NCBI RefSeq assembly: GCF_031119335.1
Contig: NZ_JAVHXT010000026.1
Location: 1 to 35,212, forward strand
Reading direction: 5' to 3'
Length of the DNA: 35,212 nt
Source: Pedobacter sp.
Lineage (GTDB): Bacteria; Bacteroidota; Bacteroidia; Sphingobacteriales; Sphingobacteriaceae
The notes under the pieces are model-generated. The model saw nothing but the letters and a program-made list of their open reading frames with translations. It was not told where the DNA came from and searched no databases. Of the stretch, positions 1-8,149 are shown piece after piece (within the stretch, counting starts at the first letter, position 1; the number at the start of each line of letters is the position of its first letter). The translations under genes were made by a program, and so were the position numbers.

Positions 1-308
1 ACGTAGAAGTACTCACCTTTTTTAACAGTACCGCTAACGATATTAAATTTGTACGTTCTATCGCCGCCTGTTGCCCAACCTTGCGGCGCAGGCTCTCCAG
101 GATTTGGAGCTACCGTTGTCCCGTTTTTACAAACAACCAAAGCAAAGTTGTTTTTAGAGAAATCGATATCCTCTGTTGCCAGCAATTGAACATACTCTTG
201 GTTTTTATCAGATCCGGTTGGATTGGCTAAATAACCAGAAATAACTATTTGAGATTGGGCATAGCTAGCGCTTAAGGCTAACACTAAAGCCATTGTAATT
301 TTTTTCAT
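1..308 (-). CDS. Secreted protein, 5' part only (lamin-tail-like domain)
   Basis: This is the N-terminal 102 codons of a gene that continues beyond the window edge. It starts with a signal peptide (MKKITMALVLALSASYAQS), so the product is exported. The mature part begins IVISGYLANPTGSDKNQEYV and runs through a WATGGDRTYKFN segment. It aligns by eye with the C-terminal half of the neighbouring DUF5689 lipoprotein (about residues 258-345), including the motifs EYxQxxAT, DxDF, GW-A-GGDR-YKFN and GTV-KG-YFYV. The two are therefore paralogous domains next to each other. The EYVQLLATEDIDFSKNNFAL stretch resembles a lamin-tail fold, but I am unsure of that. It lies downstream of a terminator, so it is probably transcribed separately from the SusCD operon, or only weakly with it. 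Function unknown. Confidence 0.75.
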   Translation of the reverse strand, partial: MKKITMALVLALSASYAQSQIVISGYLANPTGSDKNQEYVQLLATEDIDFSKNNFALVVCKNGTTVAPNPGEPAPQGWATGGDRTYKFNIVSGTVKKGEYFY

Positions 309-335
309 TTTGTAATGGAATGAATAACGATGTGC

Positions 336-370
336 AAAAAAATGGCATGCTTTTAATTAAACATGCCATT
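336..370 (-). terminator. Rho-independent terminator after the DUF5689 gene
   Basis: Perfect 9-bp stem AATGGCATG / CATGCCATT with a 12-base AT-rich loop. On the minus strand it is followed directly by a run of T. It lies 7 bases past the stop codon of the DUF5689 lipoprotein gene, so it marks the end of the susC-susD-DUF5689 operon. Confidence 0.8.
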
Positions 371-376
371 CAATAA

Positions 377-1948
377 TTATTGGATTAATTTAAATATTCC
401 TGCACCAGTTTCAATTTCAGGCAGTTTAGTAGTTGCATTCATTTTAACTACAGTAAAACCTCGCTTAACTGGCCATGTGTTAGTGCTTACATTATACTCT
501 CCGCCCAACTTAATAAATGTACCTTGTGGCATATCTACTGTAGGACTTTCGTATAGCAAACGATAGCTATTAGTACCTTGTTTATAGTAAGGAGTAGCAC
601 CATTACTTTGTGTGTAATGATCATTATTAGGTATAAGCAAACCATAAGCGGGAACACTACCACTGGCTGCTTTATATACGTTTGCAGCAGAAGTACTAGT
701 TCCATAAAAAATCACATCCACAGGAACTGTTTCTCTTGTTACGTTGGCTGTAGAGAACACAGCTATACCAGCAGGGTGTCCACTATTTGGCATCATACCA
801 CTAGTAGGATTTCCAATACCATCATCACCAGGTTCTGTTACGTATAATTTATTTGCAATCCAATTAGCATCAGCAATTGATGTTGAATTTGCGGCATTTA
901 TTACCTTGTGACCGCCAACATAGAAGTAAGTACCCTTTGCTACAGTACCACGTGTTAAATTAAATTTATAACTCCTATCGCCTCCTGCTGCCCAGCCATT
1001 TACAGGCGCAGAATTTGGGTCTGGATTTAAGTTTCCTCCGTTTCTAGAAAACACTACAGCAAAAGGCTTCTGTCTGAAATCCAAATCTTGAGTTGCCATA
1101 AACTGAGCATATTCATAATTACCGTCACCACCTTGAACATCAGTACAAAAACCTGTAACTACCACGGGAGTTAAACCCAATGGAACATTAGGATCAACCG
1201 TAATACTTGTAGGAACAAAATCTGCCTTTATTCTAGGAAGAATATTCATCTTGTTATCAGAGCCTCTCAATATAATACCCGTAATGTTAGCAGAATAGGG
1301 CAGAAACTCATCTTTGAAAAGAGCTGATGATGATACATTAGATTGCATATCCTCTCCTCCATCATTAAAAGTCTTAAGACCCTCTAACTTTTCTATTCCA
1401 ATATTAGGATCAAAATTACAATTGAAAATAGTTACTAAACGAGCCTCGTAAGCATCAGGATTAGCTTTAATATTTAAAGAACCTATTCTTTCATTAATTA
1501 ATGGCCTACCTGTAGCAACTTTTTGAATTTTACTAGAGGTAACATTTGTGATCTGCAAAATTCCGTCTACTCTTTTCAATACACCACCTTGAATATCGAT
1601 ATGTAAAGAATCTCCAGGAATAAAGTTTGCCGCATCAGAACCAATGTTTATAGAAATTCCTCTTATTGAATCAATTCCGTTTCCAACGGTTCGCATATTT
1701 TGTATCATCAGCAAACCTGCAGGCAAGTTACGTCCAGAATGATCTGAAATTACTTGCCCACGTACAGTAGTAGCAGACCTCATTACTTCTGTAGTTAAAT
1801 TTACGTCTGTTCCTTTATAAAGTTTTCTCAAATCGAAATTTGAAATGTAAGGACTTGGTACGCTCTTCACGTAATCAGCCTCTTTACAACCATACATTGC
1901 TACAGAAATTGCAGCTAAAACACATATATTTTTTAATGTCTTTTTCAT
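377..1948 (-). CDS. DUF5689 domain-containing lipoprotein of the SusCD operon
   Basis: A 523-residue lipoprotein. The signal peptide ends in lipobox AMYGC (Cys21 lipidated); the acidic or charged residues after it are compatible with export to the cell surface. Residues about 38-250 match the DUF5689 pattern (NFDLRKLYKGTDVNLTTEV, then TTVRGQVISDHSGRN and GISINIGSDAANFIPGDSLH), which is common as the third gene of SusC/SusD loci and probably forms an OB-like beta fold. Residues about 257-345 repeat the domain found in the adjacent truncated gene, and the remainder is a beta-rich tail without recognised motifs. The gene starts 16 bases after susD and is surely co-transcribed. By position it is a surface accessory protein that helps capture the SusCD substrate. 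No catalytic motif is visible. Confidence 0.85.
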   Translation of the reverse strand: MKKTLKNICVLAAISVAMYGCKEADYVKSVPSPYISNFDLRKLYKGTDVNLTTEVMRSATTVRGQVISDHSGRNLPAGLLMIQNMRTVGNGIDSIRGISINIGSDAANFIPGDSLHIDIQGGVLKRVDGILQITNVTSSKIQKVATGRPLINERIGSLNIKANPDAYEARLVTIFNCNFDPNIGIEKLEGLKTFNDGGEDMQSNVSSSALFKDEFLPYSANITGIILRGSDNKMNILPRIKADFVPTSITVDPNVPLGLTPVVVTGFCTDVQGGDGNYEYAQFMATQDLDFRQKPFAVVFSRNGGNLNPDPNSAPVNGWAAGGDRSYKFNLTRGTVAKGTYFYVGGHKVINAANSTSIADANWIANKLYVTEPGDDGIGNPTSGMMPNSGHPAGIAVFSTANVTRETVPVDVIFYGTSTSAANVYKAASGSVPAYGLLIPNNDHYTQSNGATPYYKQGTNSYRLLYESPTVDMPQGTFIKLGGEYNVSTNTWPVKRGFTVVKMNATTKLPEIETGAGIFKLIQ

Positions 1949-1964
1949 AATAATTAAAGATTAA

Positions 1965-3524
1965 TTATGGTTTTTGCCACCAAACCATTGTACTGATTTC
2001 GTCTGGTCCTTGTGAAGCAATTGCATTTTTATAACTAGTTGGGTTAGTTGATTGCGTAACTAACGGATAAAATAAACGAGCTGGCATATTTCCACCATTC
2101 GCTAAGCCAGAACCTTTCGGTAAAAGTGGGTACGATGTTCTTCTATACTCAAACCATTGCTGAAAATCTACCAAAAATAAAGCATAATATTTTTGGGTAT
2201 GTATTAACGACATTTTACTTAAAGAGTTTGGATTGAAATCTGACAATGGCAGACTATTGTTCCATCCAATACCTCTAGAAATTGTATGAGCTATAATGTC
2301 ACCTTGGCTGATTTGTCTTGGCATCCAATAATTAATTGCACTCCCTATACCTTTATAATAATATGTTGCAGGGTCTCCACTTATCCATCCTTTAGCTGCC
2401 GCTTCTGCTAAAATAAAGTCAACTTCTGCACAGTTCATGATAATTCCTGTTTTAGGATCTATCTGTAGCGTATGCGGATCATTGGTTTCTGCTTGCGAAT
2501 AAAATCTAGACTGAACATCTATTGAAGTTCCTGGAGCATAACCACTAGGAATACCTTCATAGCCGAATGGCCCAGGCCTAATACCGAATACGTTAACATT
2601 ATTGTAACCCAATGCGTCGTTAATTCGCGGATCATTCCACATAGTTAAATTATCTATGAAGAAAGTAGAAATACCAGGTCCTCTAAAATCAACTGGACGA
2701 ACATTTGCCATTAGGGGTGAAGAAAATGCAGCAGTTGTGCTGTTTGTTCCATTCCACAAAATACGAGCAGTTTGGTCGTTAGTTTCAATAATCGGGTATT
2801 CGCTCGGATTTGTATCAACCATCTCCTTAATCTTTGCAACAGCGTTTGCGGAAACCTCTCCTTTTCCAGACACCCTCAACAACAAACGTAAGTACAACGA
2901 GTTACCTAATCTTCTCCATTTACTCACATCTCCTTTGTAGACAGGATCACTCGTTGCTACAATAGAAGTATTGGCTTTTAATAAATCATTTGCTTGCTCT
3001 AACTTGTCAAACAAATCTAAATAGATATCTTTTTGCTTGTCAAAAACGGGTTGATAATTTCCCTCTTTACCCATGTTAGCTTCTTTATACGGAACATCAC
3101 CATAAGTGTCTGTCAATAAAGAATACACCCATGCCTGGGTAATCAACGAGATACCTTGATATGAAGTATTTAAATATTCCGGACTGCTAGCAGCAACATA
3201 AATATCTTTTAAATCTGTTAAGTTAACATACCAAGCATTCCAAGTTTGGTCTGCGATATTCCTACGGATATCATATCTAAAAACCCTTCCCTCGGCATCA
3301 TTCCTATCAACAGTAACTTGCATCAATTCATTATTGAAATTTCTATTACGAGCTAAGTTTGCCGTTAGAATATTAACCAATGGAAATGTCATTAATCTAT
3401 GAGGTGCAACCATAGGTTCGCCAATAGGATCAGTATTTACCTCATTGAAATCTTTTGTACATGCCGAGTTTAACCCCAAAGCAGCCAGAAGAATATATAT
3501 TACTAATTTATTATTCTTTTTCAT
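1965..3524 (-). CDS. SusD/RagB-family nutrient-binding outer-membrane lipoprotein (SusD-like_2 type)
   Basis: A 519-residue lipoprotein with lipobox LNSAC (Cys22). Surface SusD proteins cap the SusC channel and bind the substrate before import. The N-terminal CTKDFNEVNTDP start, the TPR-like helical region with WVYSLLTDTYGDVPY (about residues 131-145), and the later FILAEAAAKGW and FLVDFQQWFEYRRT stretches are typical of the SusD-like_2 family (PF12771). That family is often found in loci with no obvious carbohydrate enzymes. The gene follows susC by 12 bases and precedes the DUF5689 gene by 16 bases. The ligand cannot be told from sequence. Full length, no visible damage. Confidence 0.93.
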   Translation of the reverse strand: MKKNNKLVIYILLAALGLNSACTKDFNEVNTDPIGEPMVAPHRLMTFPLVNILTANLARNRNFNNELMQVTVDRNDAEGRVFRYDIRRNIADQTWNAWYVNLTDLKDIYVAASSPEYLNTSYQGISLITQAWVYSLLTDTYGDVPYKEANMGKEGNYQPVFDKQKDIYLDLFDKLEQANDLLKANTSIVATSDPVYKGDVSKWRRLGNSLYLRLLLRVSGKGEVSANAVAKIKEMVDTNPSEYPIIETNDQTARILWNGTNSTTAAFSSPLMANVRPVDFRGPGISTFFIDNLTMWNDPRINDALGYNNVNVFGIRPGPFGYEGIPSGYAPGTSIDVQSRFYSQAETNDPHTLQIDPKTGIIMNCAEVDFILAEAAAKGWISGDPATYYYKGIGSAINYWMPRQISQGDIIAHTISRGIGWNNSLPLSDFNPNSLSKMSLIHTQKYYALFLVDFQQWFEYRRTSYPLLPKGSGLANGGNMPARLFYPLVTQSTNPTSYKNAIASQGPDEISTMVWWQKP

Positions 3525-3536
3525 TTCTAATACTTT

Positions 3537-6500
3537 TTATAAGCCAACTACTAAACGTACGCCCATTGTTCTGGTTGTTGGTAATTGTCCTGTTTCAAAA
3601 CCTTGAACAATATCCGAACCTGCTAATGTTCCAAATTCTGGATCAAATGCTGGCCAAGGCGACCAAATGAACAAATCACGTCCGAAAACGCCAAGCGACA
3701 TTTTGTTAAATCCAATTCTCTTTAAAAATTTCTTGTTAAAGTTATAGGTGATATTAGCCTCTCTAAATTTCAAATAATCTGTACTAAAGATACTACCTTC
3801 GGCTTGATCTGAGCCGTAGAGCGCAGTATAATAACTTTCTAAATTAGTTGCAGTTACATCGTTTTGACGATAAGTTCCATCAGGATTTTGAACTACACCT
3901 TCTCCAATTACCCCATTATATCTACCAGGCAAGGTAAGTTTTAATTTACCTAATGCTGCCATACGAGAGAAAGTTAACGAGTGTCCAACTGCTCCAAGTT
4001 GTGCATCGAACAACACATTCATGCTAAATTGTTTATACGAAGCTCCTGTGCCAAAGCTAAATCTAAACTGCGGCATTGTGTTTCCCAAGTACATCAAATC
4101 TGCGCTAGCAAGTGCATTACCAGTAGTACCGTTAAATACAATTTGGCCATCTGGAGAACGCAAGAAACCCCTTCCGTACAAATCGCCCATACTGCCACCT
4201 ACATTCGCTACAACTTGACCGCCACCCAAAGCACCGGTACGCAACACTACAGAAGTATCTGCAAGTTCCTTAATTTTATTTCTGTTAGCGGTAAAAGTAC
4301 CATTCAATGTCCATTTAAAACTTTTAGTTTGAACTGGCGTACCATTTAGTGCTAGCTCGATACCTTTATTATCTACCCTACCAACGTTAAATACACCAAC
4401 ATTATATCCTGTAGATCTATCTACAATCCTATTTAAGATTTGATTTTTTGTATTTCCAGCGTAAACAGCTAAATCAAAGTTTAAACGATTTTTAAACAAT
4501 TTTAAATCTAAACCCAATTCTGCCGTTGTAGTTATTAACGGTTTTAAATTTGGATTAGGCAAAATAGTCGGATTTGTCATTGCATTATCCGGATATACAT
4601 CATTAGCGGCTATGAGGTAATTGTAAGCCGTTCTGTATGGAGTTGTACTTCCACTACCTACCTGAGCCAAAGATGCTCTAAGCTTTAAAAAGCTAACTGT
4701 TTTTGGAAGTCTCCAATAATCTGAAGCTACAAAAGCTAAACTTGCAGATGGATAGAAAAAACCAACATTATCAGTTCTAGTAAGCGTAGCCAAAGTACTG
4801 TTCCAATCTTGACGAGCAGTAACATCCAAGAAAAGATAGTTCTTGTAAGAAAAAGAAGCAGCAGCATAAAAACTATTAATTCTATACCTAGACGTATCAG
4901 GTACATATATCAAAGGATTTTGATTGTTATCTAAGCTATAAGTACCTGGAACAACTAAACCATCTGCACGTGTTTCTAACCTGCTATATTCATTTCGCAT
5001 CTGACTTCCACCAAAACTAGCTGTCATATGAAGGTCTTTGCTAAACTTTTTGTCATATTTCAACATGAAATCAGCATTAATTTCATAAGACCTAATGTTG
5101 TTTACTCGGAAAGAACCTTGAGCAAACCTGTTACCCGAAGCGTCCCAAGGTCTTCTAGTTTCCCTTACATCCTTGTTCAAGTCGCCAGAAGCTCTCACCA
5201 TTAAACTTAATTCTTTAGTAAATTTGTAGTTGGCCTGAATATTACCTAACCATCCATTTCTACGCTGGCCGTTAAGATATAGTTCTGAAATAGCATAAGG
5301 ACTTTCAGGATTTGTTGTAGTAATGTTAACAAGTCTTCTACCCTCCTGGCCAGTTACCCAGTAATCCCTATACCAATCTGTATTAACATTTGGCTGAGCA
5401 AACATAAACCAATACATTAATGATTGATTACCATAGCCAGTTGCTGGCAAATTATCGCTATTCCTATTATTATATTGAGCTTTAATGTTGATACTTAATT
5501 TTTTCGTTAAATTAGTGTTAGCATTAAAAGAAACACTTGTTCTTTCCAACCCTGTATTTGGAACAATCCATTCGTTATTTCCATGGCTAGCAGAAAGACG
5601 CATACCTACTTTTTTATAAGTTCCATCTAAACTTACCGAATTCATAGATTGAAAACCAGTTGTAAAGAATGCATCAATAGGATCATCATAAGCTACCCAA
5701 GGTGTTCTATTTAAACCTCTAACCTTCGTAGCGGGGTCGTACTGAAAAAACATTCCGCCAGCAGCAAATGGTGCTCCCCAAGAAGCACTTGTTGCATTTG
5801 TACTAGGTCCATCTACTGTATTTCCGTGAGAGAAATAGGAAACGCCAAATTGACCTTGACCGAATTCGTCTTGCCTATCTGGACGTCTACTAACTTCCTC
5901 CCATGTACTATTTGATGTAAAAGTTATGCCGACAGTTTTTCTATCCTTTGTTGCTGATTTAGTTGTGATAATGATAGCTCCATTAGCTCCACGTTGCCCG
6001 TAAAGTGCAGAGGCAGCTGGCCCCTTAAGTACCGTAACGCTTTCAATATCTTCAGGATTCAAATCATTTAATCCACTTCCGAAATCCGCAGGCATGATAT
6101 CACCACCAGTACCATAAACACCACCACCGGTACCTGCCGAACGTCGAGAACTACTACTAGCCACTACACCATCAATTACAATTAAGGCCTCATTATCTCC
6201 AGTTAAATTATTTTCACCACGTAAAATGATTTTATTAGAACCTGCCGGGCCGCCATTACGCACTAAATTTAATCCAGCAACCTTACCAGAAAGGGCATCG
6301 GTCCAATTACTAGCAGCAGCGTCGGTGAATGCATTGCTATCTAACTTGGTGACAGCATATCCAAGTGCCTTTTCATCCCTTTTTATACCTAAAGCCGTTA
6401 CGACAACTGTATTCAACTCATTTGTTGATGACTTCATTCTAATATTAACATCTGTTTGCGCATTTGCAAATGTTCTGGTTACAGTAGTATAACCAATCAT

Positions 6501-6854
6501 TGTAAAACTTACAGATGTTCCTCTCGGCACATTGATAGTAAAACCTCCGTTTCCGTCAGTTAAACCTAACACTTTTCTAGTGTTGTCCGTGATACTAACG
6601 CCAGGCACTGCTGTACCATCGGCATCATCCAAAATAGTACCTTTAATAGTAACGTTCTGAGATGTTGTTTGTGCCGCAACATCATGTAATAACGAAAATT
6701 GAAAAAGCATAGCAAATAGAAATGCCATGCTAAATACATTTCTAAACGATCGCTTCTTCAAAATACCAATTACAGAAAGCTGTGACTGCGAGATGTGTTC
6801 GCACCTCGCTGCATGCATGCACATGCGAGCCTTTTGAGTAGTTGTTTTGTTCAT
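3537..6854 (-). CDS. SusC/RagA-family TonB-linked outer-membrane transporter
   Basis: A 1105-residue TonB-dependent channel that imports the ligand held by its SusD partner. Order of parts: a long N-terminal lead, a hydrophobic export segment (about residues 43-60, MAFLFAMLFQFSLLHDVAAQ), a carboxypeptidase-regulatory-like beta domain (VTIKGTILDDADGTAVPGVS, about 68-150), a TonB-box-like segment (LNTVVVTALGIKRDEKALGY), the plug with KIILRGENNLTGDNEALIVI, and a C-terminal 22-strand-type barrel ending in TMGVRLVVGL. No STN domain is seen, so signalling to an anti-sigma factor is unlikely. The export signal begins unusually late; the ATG used here gives about 42 residues before it, and ATGs at residues 11, 13 and 43 are alternatives. 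First gene of the operon, with a good promoter upstream. Confidence 0.95.
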   Translation of the reverse strand: MNKTTTQKARMCMHAARCEHISQSQLSVIGILKKRSFRNVFSMAFLFAMLFQFSLLHDVAAQTTSQNVTIKGTILDDADGTAVPGVSITDNTRKVLGLTDGNGGFTINVPRGTSVSFTMIGYTTVTRTFANAQTDVNIRMKSSTNELNTVVVTALGIKRDEKALGYAVTKLDSNAFTDAAASNWTDALSGKVAGLNLVRNGGPAGSNKIILRGENNLTGDNEALIVIDGVVASSSSRRSAGTGGGVYGTGGDIMPADFGSGLNDLNPEDIESVTVLKGPAASALYGQRGANGAIIITTKSATKDRKTVGITFTSNSTWEEVSRRPDRQDEFGQGQFGVSYFSHGNTVDGPSTNATSASWGAPFAAGGMFFQYDPATKVRGLNRTPWVAYDDPIDAFFTTGFQSMNSVSLDGTYKKVGMRLSASHGNNEWIVPNTGLERTSVSFNANTNLTKKLSINIKAQYNNRNSDNLPATGYGNQSLMYWFMFAQPNVNTDWYRDYWVTGQEGRRLVNITTTNPESPYAISELYLNGQRRNGWLGNIQANYKFTKELSLMVRASGDLNKDVRETRRPWDASGNRFAQGSFRVNNIRSYEINADFMLKYDKKFSKDLHMTASFGGSQMRNEYSRLETRADGLVVPGTYSLDNNQNPLIYVPDTSRYRINSFYAAASFSYKNYLFLDVTARQDWNSTLATLTRTDNVGFFYPSASLAFVASDYWRLPKTVSFLKLRASLAQVGSGSTTPYRTAYNYLIAANDVYPDNAMTNPTILPNPNLKPLITTTAELGLDLKLFKNRLNFDLAVYAGNTKNQILNRIVDRSTGYNVGVFNVGRVDNKGIELALNGTPVQTKSFKWTLNGTFTANRNKIKELADTSVVLRTGALGGGQVVANVGGSMGDLYGRGFLRSPDGQIVFNGTTGNALASADLMYLGNTMPQFRFSFGTGASYKQFSMNVLFDAQLGAVGHSLTFSRMAALGKLKLTLPGRYNGVIGEGVVQNPDGTYRQNDVTATNLESYYTALYGSDQAEGSIFSTDYLKFREANITYNFNKKFLKRIGFNKMSLGVFGRDLFIWSPWPAFDPEFGTLAGSDIVQGFETGQLPTTRTMGVRLVVGL

Positions 6855-6910
6855 AATTAATCTATATCGGGTTATTTACTAGTTTCTTTTTATAATTTTC
6901 CCGAATGCTG

Positions 6911-6918
6911 CAAAAGTA
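6911..6918 (-). promoter_or_regulatory. Promoter -7 element of the susC operon
   Basis: Reads TACTTTTG (followed by CAGC) on the minus strand, an exact match to the Bacteroidota -7 consensus TAnnTTTG. It lies 57 bases upstream of the susC start codon. I do not see a clean -33 TTTG at the usual distance. Confidence 0.7.
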
Positions 6919-7181
6919 GCCTGCCTTTGTTAACTCTGTATTAACTGGTTATTAACCTATTTTGAAACAATTCGCAATTACAAGTTATTTAATTTTATGT
7001 TATTAAATATTTCGCAATGATAATATAAAAACAAATTGAAACTAAATATAATTTTCAAATAATCAAAAAAAATGAAAATATATTTTTTGAATAGCCGCTA
7101 AACAGCATTAAAACAAACACAAGAATTATCCACAAAATTTAATCGAAAGCAATACGAAATATTACGAAAACAAAACACAAA

Positions 7182-7208
7182 AAAGCACCATCTAAAAGAT
7201 GGTGCTTT
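7182..7208 (-). terminator. Rho-independent terminator of the glpR-like gene
   Basis: Perfect 12-bp stem (AAAGCACCATCT / AGATGGTGCTTT) with a 3-base loop. On the minus strand a T-rich tract follows. It begins 30 bases after the regulator's stop codon. Confidence 0.9.
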
Positions 7209-7237
7209 CCATTTAGATTATTTAAAGAAACTTACAT

Positions 7238-8005
7238 CTAAACCACAGTTACAGTAATCCCCAATCCCTCTAGATGATTAATCATTTGTTGGGAAATACC
7301 TTTATCAGTTATAATTTGGTCAACATCCTCAAAACCACATATTTTACCAAAGCCCCGTTTGTTAAACTTGGTAGAATCGGCAAGCACTACCACCTTTTGC
7401 GAAACTTTGATCATTTGACGGTTTAAGTGCGCCTCCATTGCGTTAGTTGTAGTAAACCCATGCTCTAAATCAATACCATCTACACCCAAAAACAATGTAT
7501 TGAAATAAAAATCCTGCAAAACCTGTTCTGCATAAGAACCCATTACCGAAGAAGAACTCTTTCGCAACAAACCACCTAGCTGTATTACCTCTACATCGGG
7601 GTTACGCAAAAACTCAATTGAAATATTAAGAGAAGATGTAACTACAGTCAAATTCAGTCCGTTAGGAATACTTTTTACAAAATAAAGCAGGGTGGTCCCA
7701 GAAGCAACCACTATCGAATCGTTCTCTTTCAGTAGTTTTGCCGCAGCTGCTCCTATCCTATTTTTTTCAGACGACTGCATTTTCTCCTTTTCATTAACAG
7801 GCCTATCTACCGTGTACGGATTACTCAACGTTGCGCCTCCGTGTGTCCTAAAAAGCAGGTTTTTATCTTCTAAAAGCTTTAAATCTTTACGAATGGTAAC
7901 CGACGAAACTTTAAGCTCCTTGCAAAGCTCAACCACGTTAATATACTGGTCTTGCTGTATACGATTAAGTATAAATTGATGCCTTTCGGCAAGCGTCATG
8001 CTCAT
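7238..8005 (-). CDS. glpR: DeoR/GlpR-family transcriptional repressor
   Basis: A 255-residue regulator. An N-terminal DeoR winged helix (about residues 3-58: LAERHQFILNRIQ, then VVELCKELKVSSVTIRKDLK and RTHGGA) is followed by the sugar-phosphate-sensing DeoRC domain (IVVASGTTLLYFV, LFLGVDGID, and the family signature VVLADSTKFNKRGFGKICG). It is transcribed divergently from glpD-glpK-glpF, so glycerol 3-phosphate is the likely inducer and the glp genes the likely target; this is inference from position, as DeoR proteins cannot be assigned by fold alone. Start choice: a TTG seven codons upstream also keeps the frame, but family members begin close to the LAERHQ segment, so ATG at 8005 (or 7999) is preferred. 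Own terminator. Confidence 0.88.
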   Translation of the reverse strand: MSMTLAERHQFILNRIQQDQYINVVELCKELKVSSVTIRKDLKLLEDKNLLFRTHGGATLSNPYTVDRPVNEKEKMQSSEKNRIGAAAAKLLKENDSIVVASGTTLLYFVKSIPNGLNLTVVTSSLNISIEFLRNPDVEVIQLGGLLRKSSSSVMGSYAEQVLQDFYFNTLFLGVDGIDLEHGFTTTNAMEAHLNRQMIKVSQKVVVLADSTKFNKRGFGKICGFEDVDQIITDKGISQQMINHLEGLGITVTVV

Positions 8006-8095
8006 AGCGTTTATATTTAATCGCAATTTAATAATTTATATAAAGAACGTCATCATATTTACATAAGAAAAATATTTTCATCAAAGTATTTATTA

Positions 8096-8132
8096 TTTCG
8101 ATTTTGATTACTTATAATTGCTTATTGTTTCG
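8096..8132 (+). promoter_or_regulatory. Candidate GlpR operator pair around the glpD promoter
   Basis: Two TTTCG(A/T)TTT direct repeats, with TTTCG at 8096-8100 and 8128-8132, are 32 bases apart, about three helical turns. They flank TATAATTG (8113-8120), a one-mismatch fit to the Bacteroidota -7 element. TTCG-containing half-sites are known for several DeoR-family repressors. Assignment to this regulator is inference. Confidence 0.4.
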
Positions 8133-8149
8133 TTTTATTACAATTTATT

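Larger units (their letters stand above)
6855..7237. other. Intergenic region between susC and glpR (383 bases)
   Basis: AT-rich spacer. At the susC end it contains the promoter listed next, with a leader of about 50 bases. At the other end it contains the terminator of the DeoR-type regulator gene. The roughly 260 bases between them are very rich in A on the plus strand. I see no open frame, repeat or structured RNA there. Confidence 0.7.

Noticed and set aside
8006..8026. Upstream TTG start for the DeoR-type regulator
   Set aside because: It adds seven residues before the usual family start; ATG codons at 8005 and 7999 fit better.
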